This document shows positions 22,567-35,067 of a stretch of 64,000 nucleotides of DNA, piece after piece. Location of the stretch: assembly GCF_028858725.1 (NCBI RefSeq), contig NC_084766.1, forward strand, positions 25,961,001-26,025,000, in the 5' to 3' direction. The stretch's first letter is position 1; every line of letters starts with the position of its first letter. The stretch is from Colius striatus. Taxonomy: Eukaryota > Chordata > Aves > Coliiformes > Coliidae. Below the pieces are notes generated by a model. It did no database searches. It was not told where the DNA came from and worked only from the letters and a program-made list of their open reading frames with translations. Position numbers and translations under genes: made by a program.

Positions 22567-25500
22567 AAAGGAAGCTAGGCTCTCTTTATTGTTTTTTTTC
22601 TTTCTCTTCCATACAATGCAGATATTGAATTTGTATGGATTTCACACAAGCAGCTTCAGAGAGGATACAGCAACCAAGGTAAAGTTGATAATATAAGGCA
22701 CATGTACAACTCGATCTGGTTCTGGAAAACCTGTGAGAGGACAGGACTACTCTGTCAGATAAAGACACCACATGATGCAAGGCTTGGAAGTTTGAATTAG
22801 CAAACTTACAGGTAGACAATATGCACACAATTTGAACTGTGAGGTCAATTGTTGCAGTCACTCCTCTGAGATCCCTGCTATTGCACAGTGCTTTCAAGTC
22901 TGGGTGCATTTCTTCCTGAAAATGATGCAGTGCCTGAACCTCACGTTGCTTCTGCAGTGGCAGAAATCATGGACCAGAATTTCACGTCCTCTGCACCAGA
23001 GTGACTGGGATGCTGACTATCATGGTCAGTGGTGGTCTCTGCACTGCTGCACTGACTGCTGGGGAAGGCTTCCAGGGCATGGCAGCAGAGGACTTTGTTA
23101 CTTTTTTAAGGCAGATAAATGAAAAGGGCTTTCCTTACTTTTATGGAAAGTGTCTTCTAAACAGAAAGGGCAGCATGAAGGAGCTGTCCTCCTATCCCTC
23201 CATGAAGCTGCTTGATAGAAAATTTATTAAGTGGTTGATGCAGAGCAAGAGATTTCAACCTAGCAGCTGCAGAGCATCAGGAGGAGGAATGTAGGAGGAT
23301 TGGAGGAATAAGAAACTTTATGAAAAGTCTATGCAGTCTCTTGGTACCTTTTTTCCTTTTCTGAAAGCTTCCCCTTCTGGCAAATGTGAAATAAAGTGTC
23401 AACTTTTAGCAACTGATGGGGGTGGGACCCAAGCAGGGCCAGGACAGGCTTTGCCAGAGCTTGTGGGGCAAGAAAGAGTATGAATTGCATGGTGTGTGTG
23501 CAGCATTCAAAATAGGCCAGAGGTTCAGGGTATATGAGCAGGGTGGATGGAGTGTGTATGTGAGCATGGGCTAATTTCTAGAGAAAGAAGATGGCACAAT
23601 GACAAGCCAATGGATACTGGCAGTCAGGGTTAACCAGAGACCAAAAGGCAAGGAGTCAACTCTGTTATTCTGCAGGATGGAGCTGGCAATCTGAAAAGCT
23701 TAGAAAAACCACTCTAATAACTTGATATAGTGTGCTACTGTGGTTCTGCCTCAAAGGTCAGGCAGCAACTTGTCCTCTTGTGCAGAGCCTGTTCTGATGA
23801 ATGAGAGAACTGCTCATGTAAAGGTCAGAAAATAAACAGAATTAATCTGAAGCATAAAGCTGACCATACAAAATATGTTTTCCTAGTCTGCACAGTACAG
23901 AGCCAGCGCATCATGAAAGATGGGTGCTACTTTCCTGTCCCTCTTGTAGAAAGCAAGTATCTATATTTCTTACAAAACAGGTGAGCTAGGATTTAACTTT
24001 CTCAGGAAAGGAACACCAAAATGGATGATCACCTGTCATGATGGCTTTTGTTGACTGCTGTCTGAAACTGACCGTTTCATAAATGTTGGTGAAGCTCTAC
24101 ATCTATAGACCTGTTCCCTCTCCTCATTAAGCTAATACTTCTAGAAGTATCTTCTCAGGCTGTACTGGCTGCTGCTGTGAAATCTGTTGTCCTGCCAGAG
24201 AGAGAAACTTGTTTGCTTATGACTGAGAACAGATTCTTGTTGTCCTGTCCTATTATGATTCATAATGCTGAACTTGCTTCTGTCCCATCTGTCTTACACC
24301 CAGCTTCACATCAGTTTCGCAGGTAACAGCAAAGGGGATAAAACTTCCTGATGCAGCAGCTGCAGTGTATTCTGTTTTGGGGTGATGATGGTGCATGCTC
24401 TGATCTGGCAATGAACAGAGTCCTGATTTCAGTGAAGAAGAGGATTATTTTTGCTTTTCCTAGTAAAAGCAACCACTGTCAACGGATGAACAATCTCCAT
24501 TTAGGTATCAAACCTAGTTATTCATGATACCATCATTTTGACTGAAGAGAAGGGAGCAATGAATTCTGTGCCACATCAAGAATGCCAGGGGCCAGCCATC
24601 TTTTGGGCAAATAAAAAGATGTAATTTAGGAGATTAGCTCAACAATTAGGTACAGTGAATATCTCCCAAATAATCTTTTCTCCCTGCAGCATGCAGATCT
24701 GTACATTTCATGGACAGTTGTGGCTTTTCCTTCCACATCTGTTGATGTTCTACAGCAAGGCATTTAATTACAGCAAATCAAGCAACAGCTGACTTCTTTT
24801 GCAAGTCCTTCTTCAATATAAGCCAAATCAGCTTGCTGCCTCAGTTTCTCCATCTGGAGGAAAATAGGAACAATTAGGAAGGCATTCACTCCTTTGGGTT
24901 ATTGCTGAGATTAATGTTTCCAATGTGTGCAAAAGGTGATCAGACTGTTCAATTTCTTATCACCCCCACTCACATGTGCCAGCAAGTGGTACAGACTGCT
25001 GGGCACCACGCATTTCAAAGCCAAAAGGACCTGGGCAGAGTCCACTCACTGCTTTGTGTTTTATTCTGGGACGCTCATTCCCTGGGTCACACCTCTGAGC
25101 ATCCTCTCAGGGTGTAAATTCTGACGTGTTGCCCAAGACTCTGGCAATGATGGCTCAGGTGTTGTGTGTACTCGTGTCCTTGTGTTTCTTTGTAATTTTA
25201 CCTTGTTTGTGGTTGCCTGGTTTCTTATGTAATCCCTGGAGGGCTCATGTGCCTAGAAGGCACAAACTCAGACTTTGCAAAGGGAGTTTTTAACTACATT
25301 TTCTTCATTGCTTCATAAGCACTTCAGTGTTAGAGATCTTTGCAAAATACCCAGAGTCCTTAGACACAAATGCACTTCCCTGATCTTGCCCCTTCACAGT
25401 CTGAAAGCATCCCTGGGTGCCATATCTAGCAGTCTGTCTGGCCATCCTTCTCCAGTGAGCTCTTTTTGCATGTAGATGCTACCTTCCAGCCATCTAACAA

Positions 25501-28500
25501 ATCCTCCTCCACACGCCATCTCTCCCTTCACATATGCCTGAGCTGAACATCTGGAGCTCATTCTTGCACCTGCCTTTCAGTGAGAGAATTCATGGGTGGT
25601 GTGTGACTTACAGCAGTAGATACAGTTCGACAAGCAGATGTGACTGCAGAACCTTTGTGTTTGTTCCTAATGATAATTGGGATGTTAGCACCTTTCCCAG
25701 AGCTGATGCTCATTTTGGATGAAATTCATGGACTGTCTGACTTGTCTCCATCAACTTCTAAACACAAGTTGCAAACTGGTGGTCAGCTGCCCACACACAA
25801 ACACGGAAGGTGGAAAGGCATCATAATTCAGTGCAAGCTCATCCTGCTCAGTCACACAGCATATTCTCTCCACTAGACCCCCACTACCTGACAGGATTGA
25901 TACCAAGAACTTGCATTAGCCAACTCAATTGATAACATTAATACTAAGAAAGGATGAATGTCCTGACTTACTGGCATGAAAGCTCTGAAGTTTTGGCAAG
26001 CTGTTTCAGTGCTCCTTGTTACTACAGCACAAGGCAAAGCCCCAGAATCAGTGTGATCCTGTTTTGTCTATGAAGGGCCCCTGTGATCGCAGAGCATATT
26101 TCTCACCCTGCTCAACATTTTCTGTGTGAAGAAGTGACATAAGCTGGCAAGGATGGCAACAAACCCCTCCTTCTCCAACCAGTGTCAGGAGCAAATGCAA
26201 AGACTCTTTGGCAAAATGAATGAAGATATAATCATAGCAAAGCCCTGGTGCTGTTTTGCATTCCTCCCCACGGTGTTAGCTGCAGGCTGCTGTGTCAGCC
26301 AAAGCAAAGCCCACCCCTCACAGAAGCTGATCACATTGCTAAGGCAAATCTATCTGCCTTCTTCCTTTCACTGGCGTATATATACCTTACCTCTGTTCTC
26401 CAAGGTGAATGGGAGCTGCTTGAGCACACAACCTATCAGCCACATGGAGTATGGTTTAATATTCATGCCGTGGTACTAAGGGTAAATTGGTACCTGTTGT
26501 CTCAAACTGAGTGGATTTGGTGGAAGCAGAAAGTACTTGGTTCTTCTGGGAGTGGGTCTGCCACATGGTGCACGAGGTGTCACACAAGGTGTAGTTAGTG
26601 TGCACAATGCACGTGTGAGTGCCTGTCATTTGATGGATGACTGCACACAAATATTCCTTGTGCTATTGTATGGATGTCCTTTACACCTCCACTCCAAGAC
26701 TCTTGTATATTTCCTTTATCAAGATCTCTTCTACAATGCAAAGATGCCTCTTTCCATTATAATTTGCTTTATTCTGACATCTCTTTCTGCTATGTAAAAT
26801 ATGAAGCTTACCAGAAAAGTGACAGTACTTACTCAGGACCTCTTACAATTCAAGGACAGGCACAGAGAGGTTTAGAGAAAAGGAGCTGAGAAAGAACAGA
26901 GGGGGGTTTTTTTGTTGGTTGCAGACAATTAGATTCAGCAGGTTGGAAGGTATTGTATGATGAAGAGCTGGAGTTGCCTGCCTAAGGGCCATTCTAGTTC
27001 TATGTTTCTTTGTGGGCTCACTGTAATGAGCTGGCTGGAAATACAATGTTCATTAAGGATATTTATGTGACTTGATCTCACTGAGTTTCTGTCCCACCTC
27101 TGTTCACGAGCCTCCAGCCTGTGGACTTATCACAGGATCAGAGCACCAAACATTGAGAGGCTTGTGTTTGAGCACAAGTTCAAGCCCTGCACTACCATGG
27201 CAGCACTCTGACTAGCATGGTCAACCCTTTCCACTTCTGAGAGAATGAGAAAGGATGTAAAACATCCCACTCATGTTGCAATCTAAGGCTGGGCAGGACA
27301 GTAACAATTCTTCAGCCTGGCCTCCTGCATTCCACTCACTGAAAGAAATCCTCATCTGATTTCAGCAACAGATTTTGGTCAACGTTTTCAACTCTTCTCA
27401 TCGAGACTCACTATTTAACCTCAGAAGGCTCCCCTTCTCCTCTGAAAGTCACGTACTTGGGTGTTCAGAGAACAGTGAGTCTTTTGGCTCTCTTTGTTGG
27501 AGAAATCATGGTAGTGTTTTAAACGTGAAGATGTTCATGTGTGGTCCCTGACCAGGCAAGGAAGGGCTTTTGTTGCATTTACTAGAGGGAGGGAGAGGGG
27601 AGGGTGGAGACAGATGGACAAAATCACCTTTTAAAAGAAAGTTGGACATTACATTTTGGTTCAACAGAAAGAAGGAAAAAGACATTTCACAGCCCTGATG
27701 TAGTGATTTGAAGCTGTTCCCAGTCTTCAGCATTTGCTGAAACTCCACTTGAAGCCTCCAAATGTGTCTCCAGAATCTGCAGTCCTCTTCAAAGGAAAAG
27801 GCAATGTAAATAAGGAATAGACCAGCACCAGCTGTGGATTTATTTTAGTGGCACCAACTGAACTCCTTCAAGTCCTGGGTTGTGCTTAGCACAGCAGAAA
27901 TCCATGTATGGCTGAGATGATGCTGGGGTAAGGACAAGAGGAACCTCACCACCCTTTATGGTCCTGGCTGCTTTAGTAGAGCAACTCAGTGGCCTGGGTG
28001 GCTCCAGAGTGGGCAAGCTGAGAGAAGCCCTACATTTGGTGGTAGACTGGGGTGGTACTAAGACAGGACATGGCAAGATGTCTCATGGCTTGTGCACATA
28101 TGAGACTGTGTCTGCAGCACAGAGGCTCATGAATATGCTCATGTCTACACAGAGGGCTCCAATGGTTCAGGACAGTCCCAGTTCATGTGGGATGCATTCA
28201 CATTACAGCCACTTGCAGAAGCTGCAGGTGCAGGCAATGCCTCATGCCTCATCAGTATAAGCTCCTGCCCTTTCATAGGAGACCTGCCAATGAAATGTTT
28301 TCCCTTCACTCAGTTTCTACTCTGAACTTGACTGGAGCTCCTCACTGCTTTGAGCCACCAGGATGAGCAAAGCAGAGGGAACAGACACCCACTCTCTTTT
28401 CTGGGTAGGATGGGGACCAGTTAATGGACCTACTTGTCCTTCTGCCTATCTGCCTTCTTGTCCATCTACCCCTGGGTTGGAGAAAGAGCTGCTTGCCCAT

Positions 28501-28574
28501 CTGCTTTGCTGTCCCCTGAGTGCTGCCCTGACATAGCTGCATCTGTCAGAATCCTAATTGCTTTAGGAGCTGGT

Positions 28575-28937
28575 GCTTTTCAGCTTGGAGGAGATTGAGG
28601 AGTGATCTCATTAATGTTTACCAACGGGTTAAGAGTGGGTGGCATGAGGATGGAGCCAGGCTGTTCTCAGTGATGGTCAATGACAGGACAAGGGGCAATG
28701 GTTGTAAGCTGGAATATAAGAGGTTCCAAAGAAACACAAGGAAGAATTTATTCACTATGAGGGTGAGGGAGCACTGGAACAGGCTGCCCAGATGGCTTGT
28801 GGAGTCTCCTTCTCTGGGGACATTCAAAACCTACCTGGATGAGTTCCTGTGACCTACTCTAGACGGTCCTGCTCTGGAAGGGCGATAGGACTGGATAATC
28901 TCTCAAAGTCCCTTCCAGCTCTTGAGATTCTGTGACA
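28575..28937 (+). repeat. CR1 LINE 3' part just upstream of the NEURL1 CpG island
   Basis: Shows CTTTTCAGCTTGGAGGAGATTGAG, AATGACAGGACAAGGGGCAATGG, AACACAAGGAAGAATTTATTCAC, GGAACAGGCTGCCCAGATGG and the tail CCCTTCCAGCTCTTGAGATTCTGTG. It ends about 650 bp before the NEURL1 start codon and about 200 bp before CpG-rich sequence begins. It has no coding capacity. Confidence 0.92.
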
Positions 28938-29400
28938 TCCCATAACAGAATGGGTGCTTGTGTTGGGTGGGTGTTCAGGTACAATGCAGCTGCTTTGAGG
29001 GGCCTGGATTCTGGAGTCAGCTGCAAATTTCCTTGCAGGGAGGGTGCTGGGCTGACCCTGGGGAGGCAGGCGCTGGACTTGAGGGAGGTGCAGCCTAGAG
29101 TGGTCCCAGGGGGGTGAATGTTTGCCATTCCACGAGGGAGGGGAATAAAGTCGCTGTCCCTGCGGCAGTCCCTGGGGCTGTGTGGTCCTTCCAGGGGAAG
29201 CCGGCGCTGCCCGGTGCTCGGCCGGTGCCGCCGCTCCCTGGCTGCGGGGCCGTGTTCCGTGTGCCCGGGACCGCACCGGAGCGGGGGCGGGCACGAAGGG
29301 TCCCGCTGGCCCCACCTGTCGCGCCAGCGGTGGCACATCTGGGCAGCGCGCCGGCGCCTCCCCTCACTCCCCCCCTCGCCCTCCCCGGGGCGTAACAACT

Positions 29401-29414
29401 GTCTCCACGGCAAC
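29401..29414 (+). promoter_or_regulatory. NEURL1: X-box-like RFX site in NEURL1 promoter
   Basis: GTCTCCACGGCAAC is close to the RFX-family X-box pattern GTNRCC-NN-RGYAAC, with one departure (T at the fourth base). It lies 178 nt before the NEURL1 start codon. A related site is in the intronic cluster at 42618-42631. Confidence 0.45.
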
Positions 29415-29591
29415 GGGGCGCGGCGGGGGGGCCGCGGTGCCGCCGCCCCGCCCCGCCGCACCGAGCCGCGGCCGAGCGCAGGGCCAGGGCGGGCGGCAGC
29501 GGGGCCGCGGGCGGCGGACTGAGCGCCGGCGCCGCCGCAGCCCCGCGCAGGGACCCTGCGCCCCGCCGCCCGGCCCGGCGCGGATGCCGCC

Positions 29592-29676
29592 ATGGGGAGC
29601 CGCTTCTCCAGTATCCCCGCGCTGCCCCGCGGCAGCCAGGGCCGCCTGCACCGCGCCCGCCACCACCACCTCAAAG
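29592..29676 (+). CDS. NEURL1: NEURL1 (neuralized E3 ubiquitin protein ligase 1), first coding exon only
   Basis: NEURL1 is a RING-type E3 ubiquitin ligase with two neuralized (NHR) domains. Family knowledge places it at the plasma membrane and in dendrites, where it monoubiquitinates the Notch ligand JAG1 and the translation regulator CPEB3. Only the 28-residue start is here: MGSRFSSIPALPRGSQ..., ending HHHLK plus the first base of the next codon. FSSIP-LPRG and the final LK match my memory of the mammalian N terminus, and the exon ends at the same place, AAAG|GTACGG. Gly2 with Ser6 fits the N-myristoylation signal known for this protein. The start codon sits in a perfect GCCGCCATGG context. 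The NHR and RING exons are not in the window. The exon is too short for certainty by itself, but N terminus, splice phase, CpG island and neighbour CALHM3 all agree. Confidence 0.9.
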
Positions 29677-29689
29677 GTACGGCTCGGCC

Positions 29690-30030
29690 CGCACCCCCGG
29701 CGCTGCGGGCAGCCCGGGGCACCGCGAGCATCCCCGGCGGGACCGGCAGCCGCGGTACCCCGGGGCACTCGAGGCACCCGTGCAGCCCGGAGTGGGATGT
29801 GCGCTCTAGGCACCCTGAGGCAGGGTGGGCACCCAGGCAGGACGCAAGCCGTGGGCACTCCAGGAGGCCCCCAAATTGAGATGAGATCCCTAGGTATTCA
29901 TAGCACCTTGAGCATCCCATGGCAGACGGGTATCCCGGGCACCTTGGGACAGGCTGGGCTCCCTGGGCACTCCGGGCGAATCGGGCACCCCAGGCACTTC
30001 GAGACATTCTGAGCTCCCTGGGCCCTCCAG
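29690..30030 (+). repeat. Degenerate GC-rich minisatellite after NEURL1 exon 1
   Basis: Variants of GGGCACYCCRGG recur about nine times (near 29717, 29762, 29808, 29826, 29852, 29901, 29938, 29965 and 29982) with uneven spacing of roughly 15 to 50 bp. Open frames through it look collagen-like (repeated Gly-x-x, for example GIPGTLGQAGLPG), which is a by-product of the repeat and not a gene. Confidence 0.5.
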
Positions 30031-33000
30031 GGTGGGATAATTCTGTGCCTGTCCCCATGCTCTCTGTCCGTGGGGGCTCCCAGTCCTGCTCCCAGCCCAG
30101 CTGCTGCCTCCCGGGCAGTGCCTGATGAGCGGCTGATCTGTCCACTGCTCTCCCCGGGCAGTGGCACTCGGGAAAGCAAGAGACAACATGTTGGAGGAGC
30201 TGGACCGCCAAAGAGTCCCCAGGTGTTTCTCAATGAATGAAAGCTTTGCTTTGGCATCTTTTCTGGGTGCTCCAGGAATGTATCTGTCTGCATGTGGGAC
30301 TGTCAGTCTTGTTTGGAGGAGGGCAGGGGATATTTGGTGTTCCTCATCCAGCTTATGTGGTTGTTCTTTTCCTCATAAGGTTTAAATCCCTTTTCTGAAA
30401 TCCCGGGGCACCATTGGGACCAAATTGGATGGGAATCACTTCTGTAAGATGAGCAGGAGTGACTGCCCAAGGTCTCTTCTGTCCATGCTCTTTTTTTTTT
30501 GCCACCTTTTGCTGTAAGCTAGGAGAGTGTTGGCAGAAAATAGCCCATTGCTCTTGAAAGGGATTTCCTTAGGCAGCAGTACACACTACCTGGGTACCTC
30601 TTCATGAAACGTGTCTTCACAGCCAAAGACACTGAATGGTGGGGGTAGAGGATGTCAGATGTCTCCCTGTAAGCAAGGAATGCGGGAAGGTGCTGCTTCC
30701 ACAGCCATTTCTGATGATTAAAACTTGTTGCACCTTCCCCAGGGTGTTGCAAATTTACAGCTACCAGTGTGGAAAAATGGGAAGCTGTTGTTCATCCTCA
30801 TTTTTACCGAGTTTTTGGATACATCTTTGGCGTGGTCTAGGGGAATGGAAATGGTTAATGATGAGCTGGGCAACTGGTTGTTATACTGAAGGACTTTTTG
30901 ATACTTGCATTATTCTTCTGTTGCACCTCTCTACCTGCTTCCTCTGTATTTGAATGATTTGCAACAGTTGCCTGAACTAAGGGCAATTATATCATGGCTT
31001 TTTTAATGATCACACAAGGAGATGTTATGGTCATGCAAAGAAATGCTCACTGCTCTGTCATGGACAAAGTCAGTCAGAAACTCAGTCCAGACAGTGTCTG
31101 TACTTAAAATTAGACTTGCAAGGAGGAGATGCTGAACCCTAAACGGTGAAGTGTCATCCTCTGTCAATGCAAACATGAAGGCACAGGCGATGCTGTAGTA
31201 GTTGGTATGCAATTGTAAACTGCCAGGGAGGATTTGTCTCTGAAGAATCATGCTGTCAGCTAGAAATCTTTCTGGAGCAACCTTAAGCAGATAAGAATTT
31301 ATAAACTGAAGCCAGAAGGGACACTGCCACTTAATCTGTTATCACTGGCTTACTGAGATTTTGAAGATGCTCTGTATGGAGTCACCTGGTTTTGGGGGTG
31401 TGTGTGGGATGTGTTAGTAGCACGTTATTTCTTTCCTTCCTTCTTACTTTCTTTCTTCCTTTAATTTCCATTTTAATTAAATTTCTACCTATGCTGAAGC
31501 AGCAAGCAGAAATGTTCTCAAGACTGTAATGTAGCAGAAGACTGAAATAATTTTGGAGTAAAGAGCTAACAAGGCATTGCCTTTGTTGCAAAAACCAAAC
31601 AGCTGCCAGGGACAATATGTGCCTTTTTTGTCTTTTTAGAAACCAGACTGCCTCAGGTCCTGCATTTAAATGCAGAATAAACAAGTCTGATTGCATCTGA
31701 CAGGTTCCTGTAAAATGGTCTGAAGGCATGGCAGCGAAAGTATGAATGTCACACAGTTGTGTTACATATCTCCCATTTAGCATTTTGTAAAGTGTATTTT
31801 AATTGAAGGTCCCTAGTTGTTCTTCCCTCGGTGTCTGGCTCAGTGCTAGGGATGATGAACTTTGGTAATTTGGCCACTATCTAGTACTTTCTTGCTGCAA
31901 CAACCTGTTACCTGCCTGATGTCGGGGGTCAATTAGGCTCATCCTTGCTAAAGAAGCAGCTACGATTGCACTAAGTTACTCAAGGTGGTCTGAGGATTTT
32001 CAAGTCAGTCCTTGGACCTTGCAAGTTTATCATATGCAGGACATAAGACCTCCGTATATAGTAGAGTTGTTGCCCATGTACTGAAAATGTTTATACCTCT
32101 CTGTTAGTCCTTTTACAAATGGTCACCTTTAGTTAGGTAAATCTTCTGAAGCCTATGTGATGCTTTTGGTGATAAGGCGTAGTGCAGAACTATCAGTGAA
32201 GACTTGCATGGCTGCCAGAATGGCTTTGCTTGGTGATGATCGCACATTAGGAGGAAAACACCCAACTTCATTCTCAGACTTCAGCTGCAGTTTTAAAACC
32301 AGGTATCTGAAATAGGCAGGTATTTATTGGAGGTGCCTGCAACAGAAAACCTGGAACCCCAGGCTGATAATTTCAAAGTTGCTTTCAGAGTGGGACAGAA
32401 CTTTAAAACCTGATATGTCCAGCCCTTTATAAAAGGACTTTGCATTGATGTTTGCTAGAAACCAATAGACCAGAGTGCTTTGCAACTACCTGTTCCAAAA
32501 CAGTTATGTCATTCCTGGGTTGTTCATCTGAGTTTTGGTGTCACAGTTGTATCTGAAAGCTTTGGCCTGTTTGGAGACAGCAAAAACTAGGCAATGGAGG
32601 CAGAAGTCCTCCGGGACTGTAGCTGATCAGATGCCAGTGTCCTGGTGTGGCTGTAATCTTAAAGTCACGGCCAGTGTTGGAAGGAGGTTGTCACTGGGTG
32701 ATATCATGATGGGGAGGTTGAGGGGAGATTGTTTTCAGCATTCCTGTGAGTAGTTCCCTACCTGTAACCCAGACGTGGCTGTTTTCTCTGGGCTGATGGA
32801 AGGTGACCCGTTGTGGACTTTCCTAATGCTGAGCAGAAGATTATGATTATCTGGTAATAAACTCCTTAATGATGCAGACAGATAAACCCCAGGAAGTTCC
32901 TACTGTCCACCCTCTCTGAAATGTGGTTTGTGATAACCGTCAAACAAGGTGTTTGTGGCTGTTTGGAGTAGAACCGAGTGGGAAAACTCCAGTTGTATCT

Positions 33001-35067
33001 AATATCCTGGATTTTGTGGTGTAAAAGATCAACTTTTGCATCAGTGCCTCTCTTTATTTACTACTGCCAGAGCAGGCTGTCTTGAACTGTTCCAACTGAG
33101 GAGATTTCTATTATTTCTCAAGAGACATCCACAGTTCAACCCATCTCCCTGCTCCAGGATGCATTCCAATGTAATCTATTAAATCTCCTCTCTTAATTCT
33201 CATTTTCAATCCTAGTATAGCTTGGTAAATTACCTTCCTTGCCTAGTGTGGCATCTTCCAAATCTCTGTAGCTGTTGCATTCCTTCCTACTGCTCAGCCT
33301 TGCTGAATGTGTTCAACTCTTCCTACAGCAATGTGTGGGCTGTGTACCCTGTTAGAGCTGTTGTATAGTTCTCAGATTTGCTAGTCCAAGATGCTAGAAA
33401 TGCTATTTTTGCTAGCCCTTGGGCCTGAGGCAAGGTTTGAGACTTGGATGTCATCTCCCATGGGCAAGCAGCTCTTTATCCTCACTTGTCTCTCTGTCCT
33501 CAGCTTCAAGAAGGCTTAGCTGTCTCTGGACAGCAGATCAATATTACATTGTAAAAGCTAAGAGGTATTACTGTCTCCCCTCTTAAATCCTTTCTTCCAG
33601 CCTCCTACTTAGGTGTGCTGCTTTTTCCTGAGCCCCCTGCTTGCCTTGGAAGGTAGCTTTCCGTGGTGAGTGACAGCAAGCAGGATTTCTCCCTGTCAGT
33701 TTCCTCATGGGTTAACGCACCTCTGATATCTATGCAAAAGAACACATGTACTATATCACAGAGACAGCCCAAGCTAGGCAGAGATCCTCTTTTCAGCAGT
33801 GGCTGATTACTCACGGGTTATTCTTTATTATTTGTATTACAGTGGCATCTGGAGGCTCCCGTCGAGATCTGAGTCACACGCTGGGTGCTTCCATGGTCCC
33901 CTCTATTTCCTGCTCATTCATACAGAGGGCTCTTGCTCACGTGTCTGGGTGATCTCTGTGGAATGATTTGTGGTTTATATCTTAAGTGGTTTATATCTTC
34001 AGATTGTCACATGAAGCAGGCTGGCATCTTGACAGGACAGTTCATCTGTCCCTTCTTTTGCTGGAAACCTGAGGTTAGAGTCAGCGGTGGTTTGCTGAAC
34101 GGTGTGACTCTGCTTTCTGACTGCAAGCTGCCAGAAACACGGCCCATTGTGCAGCACTTTACCAAGGAGGCAGGGGCTTTGCTGCTTTTCCTGGCCCAGA
34201 GGGGATACCAGTCATGATTATACTGCCTGCATTTTTACAGTTGCTGTTTCAAACTTTATATCCCACTGACACATAAATATGTCAGACTTTTTTCTCCTTT
34301 CACTGGTATTTTATGAGCTTCTGAAATATAGACAGAAGATAGTAATCTGGCTGCTGTAGGCTTTTCAATAACTGTATGTTGTTGACAGGAAAGACTATCT
34401 TGCTGCCAGCCCCATTTTGTGCACTTGCTAGATAAAACCGAATGGGGTGTAAAAGGACATCAGCAGCAGATCATCGTGGGCATTAGAAGCTGGGGTGCAA
34501 GCAGTGCCTGGAGGAGGATAACAATGGTGATGCTGTGAGATAACCTCAGCTCCCACTGCTGTCATAATTGGTTCTTTTTTGAAGTTCTGTTTAATTTTCT
34601 TCCAGCCTTAAAGAGTCAGAAGTTTCACCATTCAGAGCTTTGAAGGATGCCTCCTGCTTCCATCCCTTCTGCTTTCATCCTGGATTGTGCTTGCTTTCCT
34701 CTGACCCATCAGAGTGTTGGGGTTGTAGGTAGAGATTTTTCTGCCTGAGGTTCTGGGGTTTATATGACCTTCTCCCAAGAACTAGATGTTTTTCCCCAAG
34801 CTACTGCCTAAACTGCCTAAAATTGCTCCCTGCTCTAAACACAGTAATTTACCGATCTTACTTTTCTTTTCCCATTGTTCTTTTCCTAAGATGCTGAAGC
34901 CTGTTGGTGGAGCAGGTAATGCTGCAGCTTGTCAGAAATTTCCCAGAAGTTTCATGTGGAGCTTTTGAATATTTCTCAAGGGCGAGAAAGGCTACTTTTG
35001 AAAATGTGGAGTAACCAAAACCTCACTGGGGCGATTGAGCTGAAAATCTGAGTGTGAGGCTCAGTAG

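Larger units (their letters stand above)
8740..29144. other. Intergenic region between CALHM3 and NEURL1
   Basis: About 20.4 kb with no supported coding exon. The open frames here are short and do not resemble known proteins. It contains CR1 copies at 9455-10058, 22408-22566 and 28575-28937 and a CpG-rich patch at 15605-15755. The 5' untranslated exon and promoter of CALHM3 should lie near its left edge but cannot be placed. Long noncoding transcripts cannot be excluded. Confidence 0.6.
29145..29860 (+). promoter_or_regulatory. NEURL1: CpG island and probable promoter of NEURL1
   Basis: CpG density rises sharply near 29145 and falls away after about 29860. The island contains a GCGGGGGCG box at 29281-29289 (EGR/Sp-type), an X-box-like GTCTCCACGGCAAC at 29401-29414 and a CCCCGCCCC GC box at 29446-29454. 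No TATA box is apparent, which fits a broad CpG-island promoter. The exact transcription start cannot be read from the sequence. On the minus strand the GC-rich island is open over a long stretch, but this is a compositional effect. Confidence 0.85.

Noticed and set aside
22832..23294. Overlapping plus-strand frames, possibly an exon or old transposon
   Set aside because: The two frames differ, neither shows known motifs, and no convincing splice sites bound them.
27178..27190. GTTCAAGCC resembling a tRNA B box, possible old SINE
   Set aside because: No matching A box or cloverleaf upstream, and no SINE tail.
29182..30012. 276-codon plus-strand frame overlapping NEURL1 exon 1
   Set aside because: It runs in a different frame from the recognised NEURL1 N terminus and through the splice donor into a repeat. 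It matters only as a possible overlapping upstream frame.
28859..30211. 450-codon open frame on the minus strand across the NEURL1 CpG island
   Set aside because: It is open because GC-rich sequence has few stop codons. The translation is Arg/Pro/Gly/Ala-rich without known motifs, and it crosses a CR1 tail and a minisatellite.
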